Origin: an uncultured Coriobacteriaceae bacterium
GTDB lineage: Bacteria; Actinomycetota; Coriobacteriia; Coriobacteriales; Atopobiaceae
Assembly (NCBI GenBank): GCA_902791035.1
Contig: CADAUA010000010.1
Location: 31,290-95,289 of the forward strand
DNA: 64,000 bases
Direction of reading: 5' to 3'
The notes below the pieces were generated by a model. That model worked only from the letters and a program-made list of their open reading frames with translations, ran no database searches and was not told the origin of the DNA. The stretch's first letter is position 1. The number at the start of each line of letters is the position of its first letter. Both the position numbers and the translations under genes were made by a program. This document shows positions 41,308 through 49,954 of this stretch, piece by piece.

Positions 41308-41517
41308 CACGTTTGCAACGCGGCAACGCCCGTATGCCTCGCACCGTTGCACGTTTATTCCGCGGTTCCGCACGTTTCCCCGCGGCGGGAGCCCAAATGC
41401 CGGTCACATATGGGCACCGGTCGCGGATGCACATTTGGAACGCCATCCCGCACGTTTGCTCCGCGGTTCTGCACATTTGCCCGCCGCGGATGCACATTTG
41501 TGGCTCACATATGGGCA
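41308..41517. repeat. 21-bp tandem repeats (about 9 units)
   Basis: Lies in the 685-bp gap between thiI and comEA. Units begin GCACRTTTG and usually continue to a CCGCGG core; starts at 41308, 41329, 41350, 41371, 41392, then 41429, 41450, 41471 and 41492. Two units are interrupted by the same CACATATGGGC block (about 41405 and 41507). The 380 bp towards comEA is less G+C-rich; I see no gene in it. A similar GCACATTTC...CCGCAGG copy lies near 44220. Confidence 0.85.
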
Positions 41518-41526
41518 GCTGTCGCG

Positions 41527-41586
41527 GTCACGTCGTCACCGGCCACGTCGTCTCCGGTCACGTCGTCGCGGTCACGTCGTCACCGG
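41527..41586. repeat. 15-bp tandem repeats (about 4 units)
   Basis: Units GGTCACGTCGTCACC, GGCCACGTCGTCTCC, GGTCACGTCGTCGC (one base short) and GGTCACGTCGTCACC run up to 23 bases before the thiI stop codon. Directly adjoins the 21-bp repeats. Confidence 0.85.
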
Positions 41587-41608
41587 CCGTGGCACAAGTG
41601 CCCCGCCC

Positions 41609-42865
41609 CTACTGTTCCCCGCCCGCATCCGCGAACTCTGCCGGGGCCAGTTCCGCATGGAAGGCCCGCAGCTGCTTGGGCGCATGATAGGACGGGCACT
41701 GGTGGAAGTCGCGGTACTCGATGTGGGCCACCAGGTCGTCCACCATGGCCTCGTGGTCGAAGCTATCCCACGCCGCCAGGACCTCCCGCATCCGGGCGTG
41801 GGTCTCAGGCCGGCGAGGCATGAAGAGGGTGCAGCAGTCCGGCGCCGTCTGCGTGGAGATGTCGTAGGTGCCAATCTCCTCCGCCCGGTGGATGATCTCC
41901 AGCTTGTCCGAGCCGATGAGGGGCCGCAGTATGGGGATGGTCACGGCCTCGTTCACCGCAGCGATGTTGTCGAGTGTCTGCGAGGCCACCTGGCCCAGGG
42001 ACTCGCCGGTCACGAGCGCCTTGGCGCCCTCAATCTGGGCCACCCGTGCGGCCACCTGGTACATGACCCGGCGGTACATGATGATCCGCAGGCTCTGCGG
42101 CACGCAGAGGGAGATCTCCCGCTGCCGCTCGCCAAAGGGCACCACGTAGAGGCGCCCCACCATGCCGGCAGGCGCCAGGGTGTCCACGATGTCCTGGCAG
42201 AGCCACTCGCTCGTGTCGGACGTCATGGGGCGTCCCGAGAAGTGCACGGGCACGCAGGTGGCGCCGCGACGGCCCACCATCCAGGTGGCCACCGGCGAGT
42301 CGATGCCGCTCGAGAGGAGCGTAACCACCTTGCCGGCCGTCCCCACGGGAAGGCCGCCCACGCCCGGCACGGAGTCCGCGTACACGAAGGTCATACCCTG
42401 GACCACATGCACGATCACCGTGACGTCCGGCGTGTGCACATCGACCTTCTTTGCAGGGAAGGCCTCGCAGAGGGCAGCGCCCACCAGCTGGTTCATCTCC
42501 AGCGTGTGCCGTTCGTAGGTGGTGCTGGACCTGCGGGCATGCACCTTGAAGGTCTGGAAGTCACCGGCCTCCGCCAGCGCCCTCTTGGCAGCCTCAATGT
42601 ACTCGCCCTCGTCAAGCCCGCACTTGTAGGCCACGGAGACGCGAGCCACGCCCGGCACCCGTCGGATGGCGTCCCGCAACTCGTCCGTGGCCTGGCCGTC
42701 CTTGGCCTCCACCACGAGATAGCCCGAGATGCGATGCACCTCGCGCACGGGATAGGCCTTGAGGGCCCGCTGAAGGTTGGTCACGAGCTGGTTCTCGAAG
42801 GTCGAGCGGTTCTTGCCCTTGAGCCCGATCTCGTGGTAGTGGACCAGGCAGAGCCTCTCAGTCAT
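41609..42865 (-). CDS. thiI: tRNA 4-thiouridine synthase ThiI
   Basis: 418 residues. N-terminal ferredoxin-like segment (CLVHYHEIGLKGKNRSTFE), THUMP domain, then the PP-loop adenylation domain (VVTLLSSGIDSPVATWMVGRRG, ALVTGESLGQVASQT). The C-terminal PDCCTLFMPRRPETHA has the conserved Cys. There is no rhodanese domain, so sulfur must come by a shorter route than in E. coli. Makes s4U8 in tRNA and may supply thiazole sulfur. It follows rpoZ by 12 bp; the ribosome site is weak. Confidence 0.94.
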   Translation of the reverse strand: MTERLCLVHYHEIGLKGKNRSTFENQLVTNLQRALKAYPVREVHRISGYLVVEAKDGQATDELRDAIRRVPGVARVSVAYKCGLDEGEYIEAAKRALAEAGDFQTFKVHARRSSTTYERHTLEMNQLVGAALCEAFPAKKVDVHTPDVTVIVHVVQGMTFVYADSVPGVGGLPVGTAGKVVTLLSSGIDSPVATWMVGRRGATCVPVHFSGRPMTSDTSEWLCQDIVDTLAPAGMVGRLYVVPFGERQREISLCVPQSLRIIMYRRVMYQVAARVAQIEGAKALVTGESLGQVASQTLDNIAAVNEAVTIPILRPLIGSDKLEIIHRAEEIGTYDISTQTAPDCCTLFMPRRPETHARMREVLAAWDSFDHEAMVDDLVAHIEYRDFHQCPSYHAPKQLRAFHAELAPAEFADAGGEQ

Positions 42866-42877
42866 GTGGCGCGCCTG

Positions 42878-43162
42878 CTACTGGAGGATGATGTTGTTGC
42901 CCTTGATGTCCTCGTCAAAGTCCTCCTTGACGAAGCCCAGGGTGCCGTCCGCCAGCTCCTGCATGGCCACGGAGACCGTGTCCTTGCCGGAGACCGCCGT
43001 GGTGATGTCGTCCACGCTCTGGATGGCCGCCACGCGCAGGTGCTGGCCGCGCACCATGTTGTTGATGTCGCAGGCGCGCTTGCTCGCGATGGAGCAGAGC
43101 AGGAAGGGATTGTGCTCGGTGTGCTCGAGCAGAGTGTCGATCTCGGGCTTAATCACGGACAT
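42878..43162 (-). CDS. rpoZ: RNA polymerase omega subunit
   Basis: 94 residues: IKPEIDTLLEHTEHNPFLL, SIASKRACDINNMVRG and SVAMQELADGTLGFVKED are the omega pattern. Promotes beta' folding and polymerase assembly. Overlaps the gmk 3' end by 14 bp, in the actinobacterial mihF-gmk-rpoZ order. Confidence 0.92.
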   Translation of the reverse strand: MSVIKPEIDTLLEHTEHNPFLLCSIASKRACDINNMVRGQHLRVAAIQSVDDITTAVSGKDTVSVAMQELADGTLGFVKEDFDEDIKGNNIILQ

Positions 43163-43742
43163 CTGTGGAAGATCCTCCGTCCATCTCGTACTTGTCTATC
43201 ACACGCTCGAGCTCGTCGCAGGCGCGCTCGAGGTCGTCGTTCACGATCCGCACGTCGTACTGGCCCGCAGTCTCGAGCTCACGCCTCGCGTTGGAGAGAC
43301 GGCACTCCACCGCGGCCTCGTCCTCGGTGCCACGCCCGCGCAGGCGCCGCTCCAGCTCCTCCAGCGATGGCGGCTCCACGAACACGAGCACCGCATCGGG
43401 CCGGATGCGCTTGACGTTGAGGCCGCCCTGGACGTCGATCTCCAGCACCACGGACTGGCCCTGGGAGATCAGCCGATCGGCCTCGCTGCGGAGGGTCCCG
43501 TAGCGGTGGCCGAAGACGTTGGCCCACTCCAGGAACTCCCCCGCCTCCACCCGGCGCGAGAACTCCTCGTCAGAGAGGAAGTAGTAGGACGTGCCGTCCA
43601 CCTCGCCCGGGCGCGGCTCCCGCGTCGTGGCAGAGACCGTCAGGCCGAGCTCCGGACGACGCTTGCGCAGCAGCGCTACCAGCGTGCCCTTGCCCACACC
43701 CGACGGCCCCGATACGACGAAGAGCCTGGCTTGCCTAGCCAA
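43149..43742 (-). CDS. gmk: Guanylate kinase
   Basis: 197 residues. P-loop SGPSGVGKGTLV, then TVSATTREPRPGEVDGTSYYF, GEFLEWANVFGHRYGTLRS and VVLEIDVQGGLNVK. Phosphorylates GMP to GDP. The best start is TTG at 43742, ten bases after the mihF stop; the ribosome site is weak, so coupling with mihF is likely. Confidence 0.95.
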   Translation of the reverse strand: MARQARLFVVSGPSGVGKGTLVALLRKRRPELGLTVSATTREPRPGEVDGTSYYFLSDEEFSRRVEAGEFLEWANVFGHRYGTLRSEADRLISQGQSVVLEIDVQGGLNVKRIRPDAVLVFVEPPSLEELERRLRGRGTEDEAAVECRLSNARRELETAGQYDVRIVNDDLERACDELERVIDKYEMDGGSSTDVRD

Positions 43743-43751
43743 CTACCCGGC

Positions 43752-44060
43752 CTACTTGGCCAGGGCCTCGAGGAGCTGCTCGCGCTGGCGAGCGCCCAGG
43801 CCCTTGACGCGACGGCTCGGGGAGATGCCGAGCTCGTCCATGATCTTGGCGGCCTTGGCCTTGCCGTAGCCGGGCAGGGACTCGATGAGCGTGGACACCT
43901 TCATGCGGCTAGCGATGGGATCTTCGGAGTCCAGCACCTCCTGCAGGGAAACCTCGCCGCTCTTGATCTTGTCGCGGAGCTCGGCACGCTCGTGGCGAGC
44001 CTTGGCGGCCTTCTCGAGAGCTTCCTTGCGCTGCTCGTCGGTGAGCTGGGGTAGAGCCAT
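43752..44060 (-). CDS. mihF: Actinobacterial integration host factor (mIHF)
   Basis: 102 residues from the ATG of MALPQLTDEQRKEALEK (GGAGGAAC upstream). The helical N-terminus is followed by a helix-two-turn-helix DNA-binding part (LIESLPGYGKAKAAKIMDEL, SRRVKGLGARQREQLL), as in mycobacterial mIHF/sIHF, a nucleoid protein confined to Actinomycetota. The pyrF-mihF-gmk-rpoZ order also matches mycobacteria. A candidate protein for binding the many dyad arrays, although nothing in the sequence shows that directly. Confidence 0.93.
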   Translation of the reverse strand: MALPQLTDEQRKEALEKAAKARHERAELRDKIKSGEVSLQEVLDSEDPIASRMKVSTLIESLPGYGKAKAAKIMDELGISPSRRVKGLGARQREQLLEALAK

Positions 44061-44254
44061 TGTTCCTCCAAACATCGTATGCCGCTGGCAGGGTGCGCCA
44101 GCTGGTCGCAGTTGAGTCACGCTCGATTAAGTTTGCCAATCTAGCTGCCACTTTGCAAGGGATAAGTGCGTCAAGCAGGCTTTCTCCCATGTTTGGCACA
44201 AATCCCTTCGCCGCTTGCCGCACATTTCGTACCGCAGGTGGCGTTATGTGGGCA

Positions 44255-44303
44255 CTAGGGGGTACTCCCCTAGGGCCCGTTGGGCAGAGGGGGAGCACCC
44301 CCT
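44255..44303 (-). terminator. Two hairpins after pyrF
   Basis: Stem AGGGGG/CCCCCT (44288-44303) and stem CTAGGGG/CCCCTAG (44255-44273) lie 24 and more bases beyond the pyrF stop. No T-run follows, so termination is uncertain; they separate the pyr operon from mihF. Confidence 0.4.
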
Positions 44304-44326
44304 GGTGCCCACCCCTGGTGCCGGCC

Positions 44327-45055
44327 CTACTCCCCGCGGGCGATCTCGTCGCGGATGGCCTCGAAGGCCGCCAGCGGGTCCTCCGCCTTGGTGATGGGCC
44401 TGCCGACCACGATCTTGGACGCCCCCGCCGCGATGGCGGCGGCAGGCGTGGCTATGCGCTTCTGGTCGCCCACCTCGGCGCCCGCGGGCCGCACGCCCGG
44501 GGTCACGATGAGGGCGTCCGGCCCGAGGAGCGCCCGCATCTGGGCCGCCTCCTGGGGCGAGCACACGATGCCGTCCGCCCCCGCGCCGTAGCTGAGCGAC
44601 GCCAGCCGGCTCACCTCGTCGACCACGGGGTGCTCCACGCCGATCTCCGCCAGGGCGGCCTGGTCCATGCTGGTGAGCACGCTGATGGCCACGAGGCGCG
44701 TGCGGGGCAGGCCCGTGATCTGGGCCGCCTCCTCGGCTCCCGCGCGGCCCTCCGCGATCATGGCCGACCCGCCCAGGCCGTGGATGGAGAGGATCTCCGC
44801 CCCGGTCAGGCTCGCCGACCGCACGGCCCCATGCACCTGGAAGGGGATGTCGTGCACCTTGAGGTCCAAGAACACATGGAGGCCCTTCTCGCGCATGGTC
44901 GCCACCATGGACGGCCCCACGGCATAGAAGAGCGTCATGCCCACCTTGACCCAGGCCCCGGTGCCGGCGAGAAGGTCTGCCAGCTCCAGTGCCCGCTCGG
45001 GGGTAACGTCCAGTGCCACGATGACCTTGTCGGCCGCTTGCTCCTTGCTCAGCAT
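44327..45055 (-). CDS. pyrF: Orotidine 5'-phosphate decarboxylase
   Basis: 242 residues from the ATG of MLSKEQAADKVIVALDV, overlapping the pyrD stop by 7 bp. Motifs VIVALDVTPERALELAD, FLDLKVHDIPFQVHGAV (catalytic Lys/Asp array) and IVTPGVRPAGAEVGDQKR, IVVGRPITKAEDP. Last step of UMP synthesis and last gene of the pyrRBCKDF operon. Confidence 0.95.
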   Translation of the reverse strand: MLSKEQAADKVIVALDVTPERALELADLLAGTGAWVKVGMTLFYAVGPSMVATMREKGLHVFLDLKVHDIPFQVHGAVRSASLTGAEILSIHGLGGSAMIAEGRAGAEEAAQITGLPRTRLVAISVLTSMDQAALAEIGVEHPVVDEVSRLASLSYGAGADGIVCSPQEAAQMRALLGPDALIVTPGVRPAGAEVGDQKRIATPAAAIAAGASKIVVGRPITKAEDPLAAFEAIRDEIARGE

Positions 45056-45993
45056 TCCACAGCTCCAATCAGCTCGTTCACGTCTGCCACGCCCTGCTCG
45101 GCCACCCAGGCCTCGAGCCCTGCCGCCACGTCGCGCGCAGCCACGGGGTCGTAGAGGTTGGCCGTGCCCACGGTCACGCTCGTGGCACCGGCCAGGATCA
45201 TCTCGGCCGCGTCCTGCCAGGTGGCCACGCCGCCGATGCCGTTCACGGGGATCCTCACGGCATTGGCCGCCTCCCACACCATGCGCACGGCGATGGGGTG
45301 GATCGCCGGGCCCGAGAGCCCGCCCGTGGGACGCGACAGCCTGCTACGCCGGGTGTGCACGTCTATGGACATGGCGTTAACGGTGTTTATGAGGCTGAGG
45401 GCGTCCGCACCCTCGGCCTCGCAGGCGCGCGCGATCTCCGGCACGCGCACGGGACCCATCTTTACCAGCAGGGGCCGGCTCACGCGCGGCCTCACGGCCC
45501 GCACGACCTCGGCCGCGTCCTCGGGCGTGCCACCCACCAGCTTGCCGCCACGAGCGATGTTGGGGCAGGAGATGTTCATCTCCACAGCCGAGGCCCAGGG
45601 GGCCAGCTCCTCCAGCCGCTCCACAGCGGCCACGTACTCCTCCACGCTGTGACCCACGGCCTGCACGATCACGCGGCAGCCCGCAGCCTCGAGCCCCTGC
45701 AGGTACTCCCCGCTCTTGGCCAGCATACCCGCGACGCCTGGGTTGGCCAGGCCCACAGAGTTGAGGATCCCGCTCGTGACCTCGCACATGCGGGGCGCCG
45801 GGTTGCCCTCCCAGGGCTCCGCGCTCACGCCCTTGCAGGTGATGGCCCCCAGCGTGGCCCCCACGTCGTAGAAGCCCTCGAACTGCCAGCCGAAGCCGAA
45901 GGCGCCCGAGGCGGTGTTCACGGGGTTGCGCATCTGGATGCCGCCCAGGTTGACCGCCATGCTGGGCCGCATGCCCTTGTCCTCGCTCACCAT
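45049..45993 (-). CDS. pyrD: Dihydroorotate dehydrogenase, catalytic subunit (class 1B)
   Basis: 314 residues. FMN enzyme with NPVNTASGAFGFG, GAITCKGVSAEPWEGNPAPR, LNSVGLANPGV, EMNISCPNIARGG (active-site Cys), PVNGIGGVATWQDAAEMILAGA. Together with PyrK it forms the NAD-dependent heterotetramer. Its ATG overlaps the pyrK stop by 7 bp, consistent with balanced translation of the two subunits. Confidence 0.95.
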   Translation of the reverse strand: MVSEDKGMRPSMAVNLGGIQMRNPVNTASGAFGFGWQFEGFYDVGATLGAITCKGVSAEPWEGNPAPRMCEVTSGILNSVGLANPGVAGMLAKSGEYLQGLEAAGCRVIVQAVGHSVEEYVAAVERLEELAPWASAVEMNISCPNIARGGKLVGGTPEDAAEVVRAVRPRVSRPLLVKMGPVRVPEIARACEAEGADALSLINTVNAMSIDVHTRRSRLSRPTGGLSGPAIHPIAVRMVWEAANAVRIPVNGIGGVATWQDAAEMILAGATSVTVGTANLYDPVAARDVAAGLEAWVAEQGVADVNELIGAVEC

Positions 45994-46781
45994 GCCACCT
46001 CCTCCGCGTCGAAGACTGGCCCGTCCATGCAGACGCTAAGGTAGCCGCCCTTGGCTGCCGGCACGTTGCAGGTGTTGCAGGCACCAAAGCCGCAGGTCAT
46101 CATCCGCTCCATGGACACCTGGCAGGCCACACCGGCCTCGGCGCAGAGGCGTGCCACGCCCCGCATCATGACCTCGGGGCCGCAGGTGTAGACCATGCCG
46201 TAGCTCCCAGAGGCCAGGAGGTCCGCCAGGGCGTCCGTGGTAAAGCCCTTGCGCCCGGCCGTCCCGTCATCTGTGGTCACGACCACCCGTCCCGCGCCCA
46301 GGGCCTCGAGCTCGTCTGTGCCCCAGAGCTTGGCGGCGGTCCCGGCACCCACCACCACGTCGAACACCACGCCGGCGGCCACCAGCATGCGGGCGCAGGC
46401 CACGATGGGCGTCACGCCTATGCCACCGCAGACAAGGACGCTCCGCCCCTGCCCCTCGCCCACGCGCCAGGGGTTGCCGCAAGGGCCGACCACCGTGGCG
46501 CCCTGGTCGGGGGCCATGGCCGCCAGGCGCCGCGTGCCCTCGCCCACCACCGCGAACTCCAGCTCCACCGTGCCTGCCGCTGCGTCCGCCGCCGAGAAGG
46601 CCAGCGGGATCCGCAGCAGGTGCGAGGGGTCGCCCGGCACGGCCACGTTCACGAACTGGCCGCCCATGAGCTCGGCCGCCAGCGCAGGCGCCCTCATGAC
46701 CAGGCGCTGCACCCCCTCGGCCACGCCCTCGTTGTCCACCACCACGTAGTCGTGGAGGTGTGCCTTGCCCTTGGGAACCAC
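45987..46781 (-). CDS. pyrK: Dihydroorotate dehydrogenase electron-transfer subunit
   Basis: 264 residues from a GTG at 46781 (AGGAGGGCCC upstream). FAD domain with LLRIPLAFSAAD, NAD domain with VLVCGGIGVTPIVACARML and YTCGPEVMM, and a C-terminal 2Fe-2S cluster site CGFGACNTCNVPAAKGGYLSVC (Cys spacing 5-3-12). It passes electrons from PyrD flavin to NAD. A 122-bp gap separates it from pyrC; no separate promoter is convincing there. Confidence 0.93.
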   Translation of the reverse strand: MVPKGKAHLHDYVVVDNEGVAEGVQRLVMRAPALAAELMGGQFVNVAVPGDPSHLLRIPLAFSAADAAAGTVELEFAVVGEGTRRLAAMAPDQGATVVGPCGNPWRVGEGQGRSVLVCGGIGVTPIVACARMLVAAGVVFDVVVGAGTAAKLWGTDELEALGAGRVVVTTDDGTAGRKGFTTDALADLLASGSYGMVYTCGPEVMMRGVARLCAEAGVACQVSMERMMTCGFGACNTCNVPAAKGGYLSVCMDGPVFDAEEVAW

Positions 46782-46903
46782 GGGCCCTCCTCTCCCCTTG
46801 CGACCGGTCGCCCGGCCGCGCACTTGTCTATACACCAAGGGCCGCCACGCACGTCGCGCGACGGCCCCGGCAGGTACCTTCGAGTCTACGCCCGCCGCAA
46901 CCG

Positions 46904-48196
46904 CTATGCCACGACGCAGTCGTTGAGCGTGCGCTTGCCGTCCACCCAGACGTCCGTGGCCACGCCCGTGAGGGTCTGGCCCAGGAAGCAGCAGTTCTTG
47001 GACTTGCTCTGGAAGTAGTCCTCGGTGACCTCGATGGTCTTGGTGGGGTCGATGAGGGTGAGGTCCGCGGCGGAACCTGCCTCCACGCGCACCGGCTTCA
47101 GGCGCAGCACCTGGCGCGGGTTCACGGCCATGACCTCCACCAGACGGCTCCAGCTCATCTTGCCGGGAAGGACCAGGTTCGTGAGCATGAGGGGAAGCGA
47201 GGTCTCCAGACCGATGGTGCCAAAGAAGGCGATCTCCCACTCGCAGTCCTTCTCGTGGGGGGCGTGCGGCGCATGGTCGGTGACCACGCAGTCGATGGAG
47301 CCGTCCACGATGCCCTCGAGCAGGGCCTGCTGGTCGGCCGGAGTGCGCAGGGGCGGGTTCATCTTGAAGTTGGTGTTATATGTGGTGTCGATGTCGTCCT
47401 CGTTGAGGAAGAGGTGGTGCGGCGTGACCTCGCAGGTCACGGGCAGGCCCTTGGCCTTGGCCTGACGCACCAGCTCGAGCCCCTTGGCCGTGGAGATGTG
47501 GCACACGTGGAAGGCGCAGCCGGTGAGCTCGCAGAGCTCGATGTCGCGCATGATCTCCAGCTCCTCGCCCAGCGCCGGCCAGCCGAACATGCCCAGGCGC
47601 GTGGAGGCCTTGCCCTCGTTGACCACGCCGTGCTCGGTGAGGGACTCGATCTCGCAGTGGGCGCAGACCACGCGGTCGAACTGCGACACGTACTCCATGC
47701 AGGTGCGCATCATGCCGGCGCTCTGCACGCCGTGACCGTCGTCGCTGAAGGCCGCCGCACCCTCCATCACCATGTCGCCGATCTCGGCCAGCTGCTCGCC
47801 CTTCTCGCCCAGCGTGAGCGCGCCGATGGGGCGCACGTGGCAGAGGCCCGCCTGGCGGGCGTGGTCCAGCTGGTAGCGCACCTCGGCGCCGTTGTCTGTT
47901 ACGGGCACGGTGTTGGGCATGGTGGCAACGTCCGTGAAGCCGCCGTGCGTGGCCGCGCGGGCGCCCGTCTCGATGGTCTCCTTGTACTCGAAGCCCGGGT
48001 CACGGAAGTGCACGTGCATGTCCACGAGACCCGGCACCAGGTACTTGCCGGCGCAGTCCACGACCTCCGCGTCCGCGGGAGGCTCCAGAGAGTCGCCCAC
48101 GGCCACGATCGCCTTGCCGTCGATAAGGACGTCCTGGACCTTGTCGAGCCCCACCTGCGGATCCACGACGTGCGCGCCCCTAAGCAGAAACGCCAT
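46904..48196 (-). CDS. pyrC: Dihydroorotase
   Basis: 430 residues, type I dihydroorotase. Zinc ligands in VDMHVHFRDPGFEYKET, CHISTAKGLELVR and VTPHHLFL; the catalytic Asp in CVVTDHAPHAPHEKD. NFKMNPPLRTPADQ is also typical. Closes carbamoyl-aspartate to dihydroorotate. Start ATG with GGGAGGAGAG upstream, overlapping the pyrB 3' end by 17 bp. Confidence 0.96.
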   Translation of the reverse strand: MAFLLRGAHVVDPQVGLDKVQDVLIDGKAIVAVGDSLEPPADAEVVDCAGKYLVPGLVDMHVHFRDPGFEYKETIETGARAATHGGFTDVATMPNTVPVTDNGAEVRYQLDHARQAGLCHVRPIGALTLGEKGEQLAEIGDMVMEGAAAFSDDGHGVQSAGMMRTCMEYVSQFDRVVCAHCEIESLTEHGVVNEGKASTRLGMFGWPALGEELEIMRDIELCELTGCAFHVCHISTAKGLELVRQAKAKGLPVTCEVTPHHLFLNEDDIDTTYNTNFKMNPPLRTPADQQALLEGIVDGSIDCVVTDHAPHAPHEKDCEWEIAFFGTIGLETSLPLMLTNLVLPGKMSWSRLVEVMAVNPRQVLRLKPVRVEAGSAADLTLIDPTKTIEVTEDYFQSKSKNCCFLGQTLTGVATDVWVDGKRTLNDCVVA

Positions 48197-49118
48197 TGTT
48201 CTCTCCTCCCAGAAGCAGGTACATCTCGGCCATGCGGGTGAGCACGCCGGCGTTCACCTGGTCGAGGATGCGCGAGCGGGCGCACTCGGCCACGTCGGCG
48301 TTTATCTCCATGCCGCGGTTCATGGGGCCGGGATGGCAGATGATCGCGTTGTCCTTCATGCGGTTCACGCGGGCCATGTCCAGGCCGTAGAGGCGGTTGT
48401 ACTCGCGCTTGGACGGGATGCTGGCGCCCTCCATGCGCTCCAGCTGCACGCGGAGCATGTAGACGACATCCATGTCCTCTATGACCTCGTCGAGGCTGGC
48501 CGTCTGCGGGCAGCCGAACCAGTCAGGGTCGTCCACCTGGAAGGTCGGGGGGCCCACCAGCGTGACCTCGGCGCCCATGGTCTTGAGCGCGGGGGCCAAA
48601 GATCCGCACACGCGGCTGTGGGAGAGGTCGCCCACGATGGCCACCTTGAGGCCGTCCAGGTGGCCGAAGTGCTTGCGGATGGTGTAGAGGTCGAGCATGG
48701 CCTGGGTGGGGTGCTGGTGCTTGCCGTCGCCGGCGTTGATCACCACAGCATCGGTGTTCTCGGTGATCTTCTGCGGGGTGCCGGCCAGGCGCGCGCGGCA
48801 CACGAACATGTCCACGTTCATGGCGTCGATGGTCTGGATGGTGTCGGCCAGGGACTCGCCCTTGACCACGGAGGACGTGGACCCGCCCATGGAGAGGGAG
48901 TCGGCGGAGAGGCGCTTCTCGGCCAGCTCGAAGGAGGACTTGGTGCGGGTGGAGGGCTCGAGGAAGAGGTTCACGATGGTGCGGCCGCGAAGTGCGGGGA
49001 CCTTCTTTATGCCCTTGCGGTTGTTCACGGCCTCGAAGCTGGCCGCCGTGTCCAGGATCTGCGTGATGTCGTCGGCCGTCAGGCTGTAGGTGTCGATGAG
49101 GTTCTTGACGGAGAGCAT
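48180..49118 (-). CDS. pyrB: Aspartate carbamoyltransferase, catalytic subunit
   Basis: 312 residues from the ATG that overlaps the pyrR TAA (TAATG), with GGAGGTG upstream. Carbamoyl-phosphate block LEPSTRTKSSFELAEKRL, then NAGDGKHQHPTQAMLDLYTI, KVAIVGDLSHSRVCGSL and ICHPGPMNRGMEI. First committed step of pyrimidine synthesis. No pyrI regulatory subunit is present, as in other Gram-positives. Confidence 0.96.
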   Translation of the reverse strand: MLSVKNLIDTYSLTADDITQILDTAASFEAVNNRKGIKKVPALRGRTIVNLFLEPSTRTKSSFELAEKRLSADSLSMGGSTSSVVKGESLADTIQTIDAMNVDMFVCRARLAGTPQKITENTDAVVINAGDGKHQHPTQAMLDLYTIRKHFGHLDGLKVAIVGDLSHSRVCGSLAPALKTMGAEVTLVGPPTFQVDDPDWFGCPQTASLDEVIEDMDVVYMLRVQLERMEGASIPSKREYNRLYGLDMARVNRMKDNAIICHPGPMNRGMEINADVAECARSRILDQVNAGVLTRMAEMYLLLGGENNGVSA

Positions 49119-49690
49119 TACGCAACACCTCCGTTCTTGCCGTTGCCCCGGTCCCAGATCTCCACGGCGTTGTGGTCGTCCAGCGGGGTGATGCACACGC
49201 GCACGTCCTCCTCGTGCGAGGAGGGGACGTTCTTGCCCACGAAGTCGGCCCGGATGGGCAGCTCGCGGTGGCCGCGGTCGACCATCACGGCCAGCTGCAC
49301 GGACTTGGGGCGGCCGTAGTCCATGAGGGCGTTGAGCGCCGAGCGGACCGTGCGGCCCGTGTAGAGCACGTCGTCCACGAGGATGATGTTTGCCCCGTCG
49401 ATGTCGAAGGGGATGTTCGTGGCGTGGAGCACCGGCTGGATGTGGCGCTGCACGTCGTCGCGGTAGAAGCTGATGTCCAGCGAGCCGAGGGGCGGACGCA
49501 CGCCCTCGATCTTCTCGATCTCGCTTACCAGGCGCTCCGCCAGGAACTCTCCCCTGCGGATGATGCCGATGACGCCGCCGATGCTGGCCGCGCCCTCGTT
49601 GCGCTCGATGATCTCGTGGGCGATGCGGACGGCCGCTCGCTCCATGGCCTGGCCATCCATGATGGTTGCCTTGAGCCTGGGCTCTCCCAT
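49118..49690 (-). CDS. pyrR: Bifunctional PyrR: pyr operon attenuator protein / uracil phosphoribosyltransferase
   Basis: 190 residues from the ATG of MGEPRLKATIMDG (AAGGAG upstream); the longer open frame covers the leader. PRPP-binding loop IILVDDVLYTGRTVRSALNAL, RMPH-like RGEFLAERL and HRELPIRADFVGKNVPSS are characteristic. In Gram-positives PyrR binds leader mRNA with UMP and favours termination; the leader here carries a terminator at 49733-49772, which fits autogenous attenuation. Confidence 0.95.
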   Translation of the reverse strand: MGEPRLKATIMDGQAMERAAVRIAHEIIERNEGAASIGGVIGIIRRGEFLAERLVSEIEKIEGVRPPLGSLDISFYRDDVQRHIQPVLHATNIPFDIDGANIILVDDVLYTGRTVRSALNALMDYGRPKSVQLAVMVDRGHRELPIRADFVGKNVPSSHEEDVRVCITPLDDHNAVEIWDRGNGKNGGVA

Positions 49691-49732
49691 GCGACTCCTT
49701 CCCGTCGGTCCCGCGCGGCTTGCGCGCGGAAG

Positions 49733-49772
49733 AAAAAAGATGCCCGGCCGATGAGCGTCGGCGCAAGACATC
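49733..49772 (-). promoter_or_regulatory. Leader terminator (attenuator) of the pyrRBCKDF operon
   Basis: About 40 bases upstream of pyrR, the minus strand folds from GATGTCTTG to GGGCATC into a long stem of about 13 pairs with two single-base bulges, followed by TTTTTT. Upstream, GATGCC and CCAAGG (about 49811-49830) can pair with the terminator's GGCATC and with CCTTGG just before it, giving a possible alternative antiterminator. I did not find the Bacillus PyrR-binding consensus. Confidence 0.7.
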
Positions 49773-49858
49773 CCCAAGGAAGGCACTATGTAGCGGCGGC
49801 CGTGGTCGGGCCGTCCAGCCTTGGTGGCATCTCGTACCACGCTTAAAGGTCGGGTATG

Positions 49859-49887
49859 AGTGTACTTCAGGTTGCTTAGGGTGACAA
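49859..49887 (-). promoter_or_regulatory. Promoter of the pyr operon
   Basis: Minus strand TTGTCA, 17-base spacer, TACACT: a near-consensus sigma-70-type promoter. Predicted start near 49852, giving a leader of about 160 bases that contains the attenuator before the pyrR ATG. Confidence 0.65.
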
Positions 49888-49954
49888 GGGAGAAGTTGTG
49901 GCGCGCCTAGCCCCGGCTGTGCGTTACCTCTCGCACGACCCCGAGCCTCCGGCC

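Noticed and set aside
41162..41497. Minus-strand frame MCIRGGQMCRTAEQ... between thiI and comEA
   Set aside because: It merely translates the 21-bp tandem repeats; no ribosome site and no conserved features.
49700..49730. CCGCGCG/CGCGCGG hairpin before pyrR as the attenuator
   Set aside because: It lies after the T-run on the transcribed strand and overlaps the ribosome-site region; the real terminator is upstream at 49733-49772.
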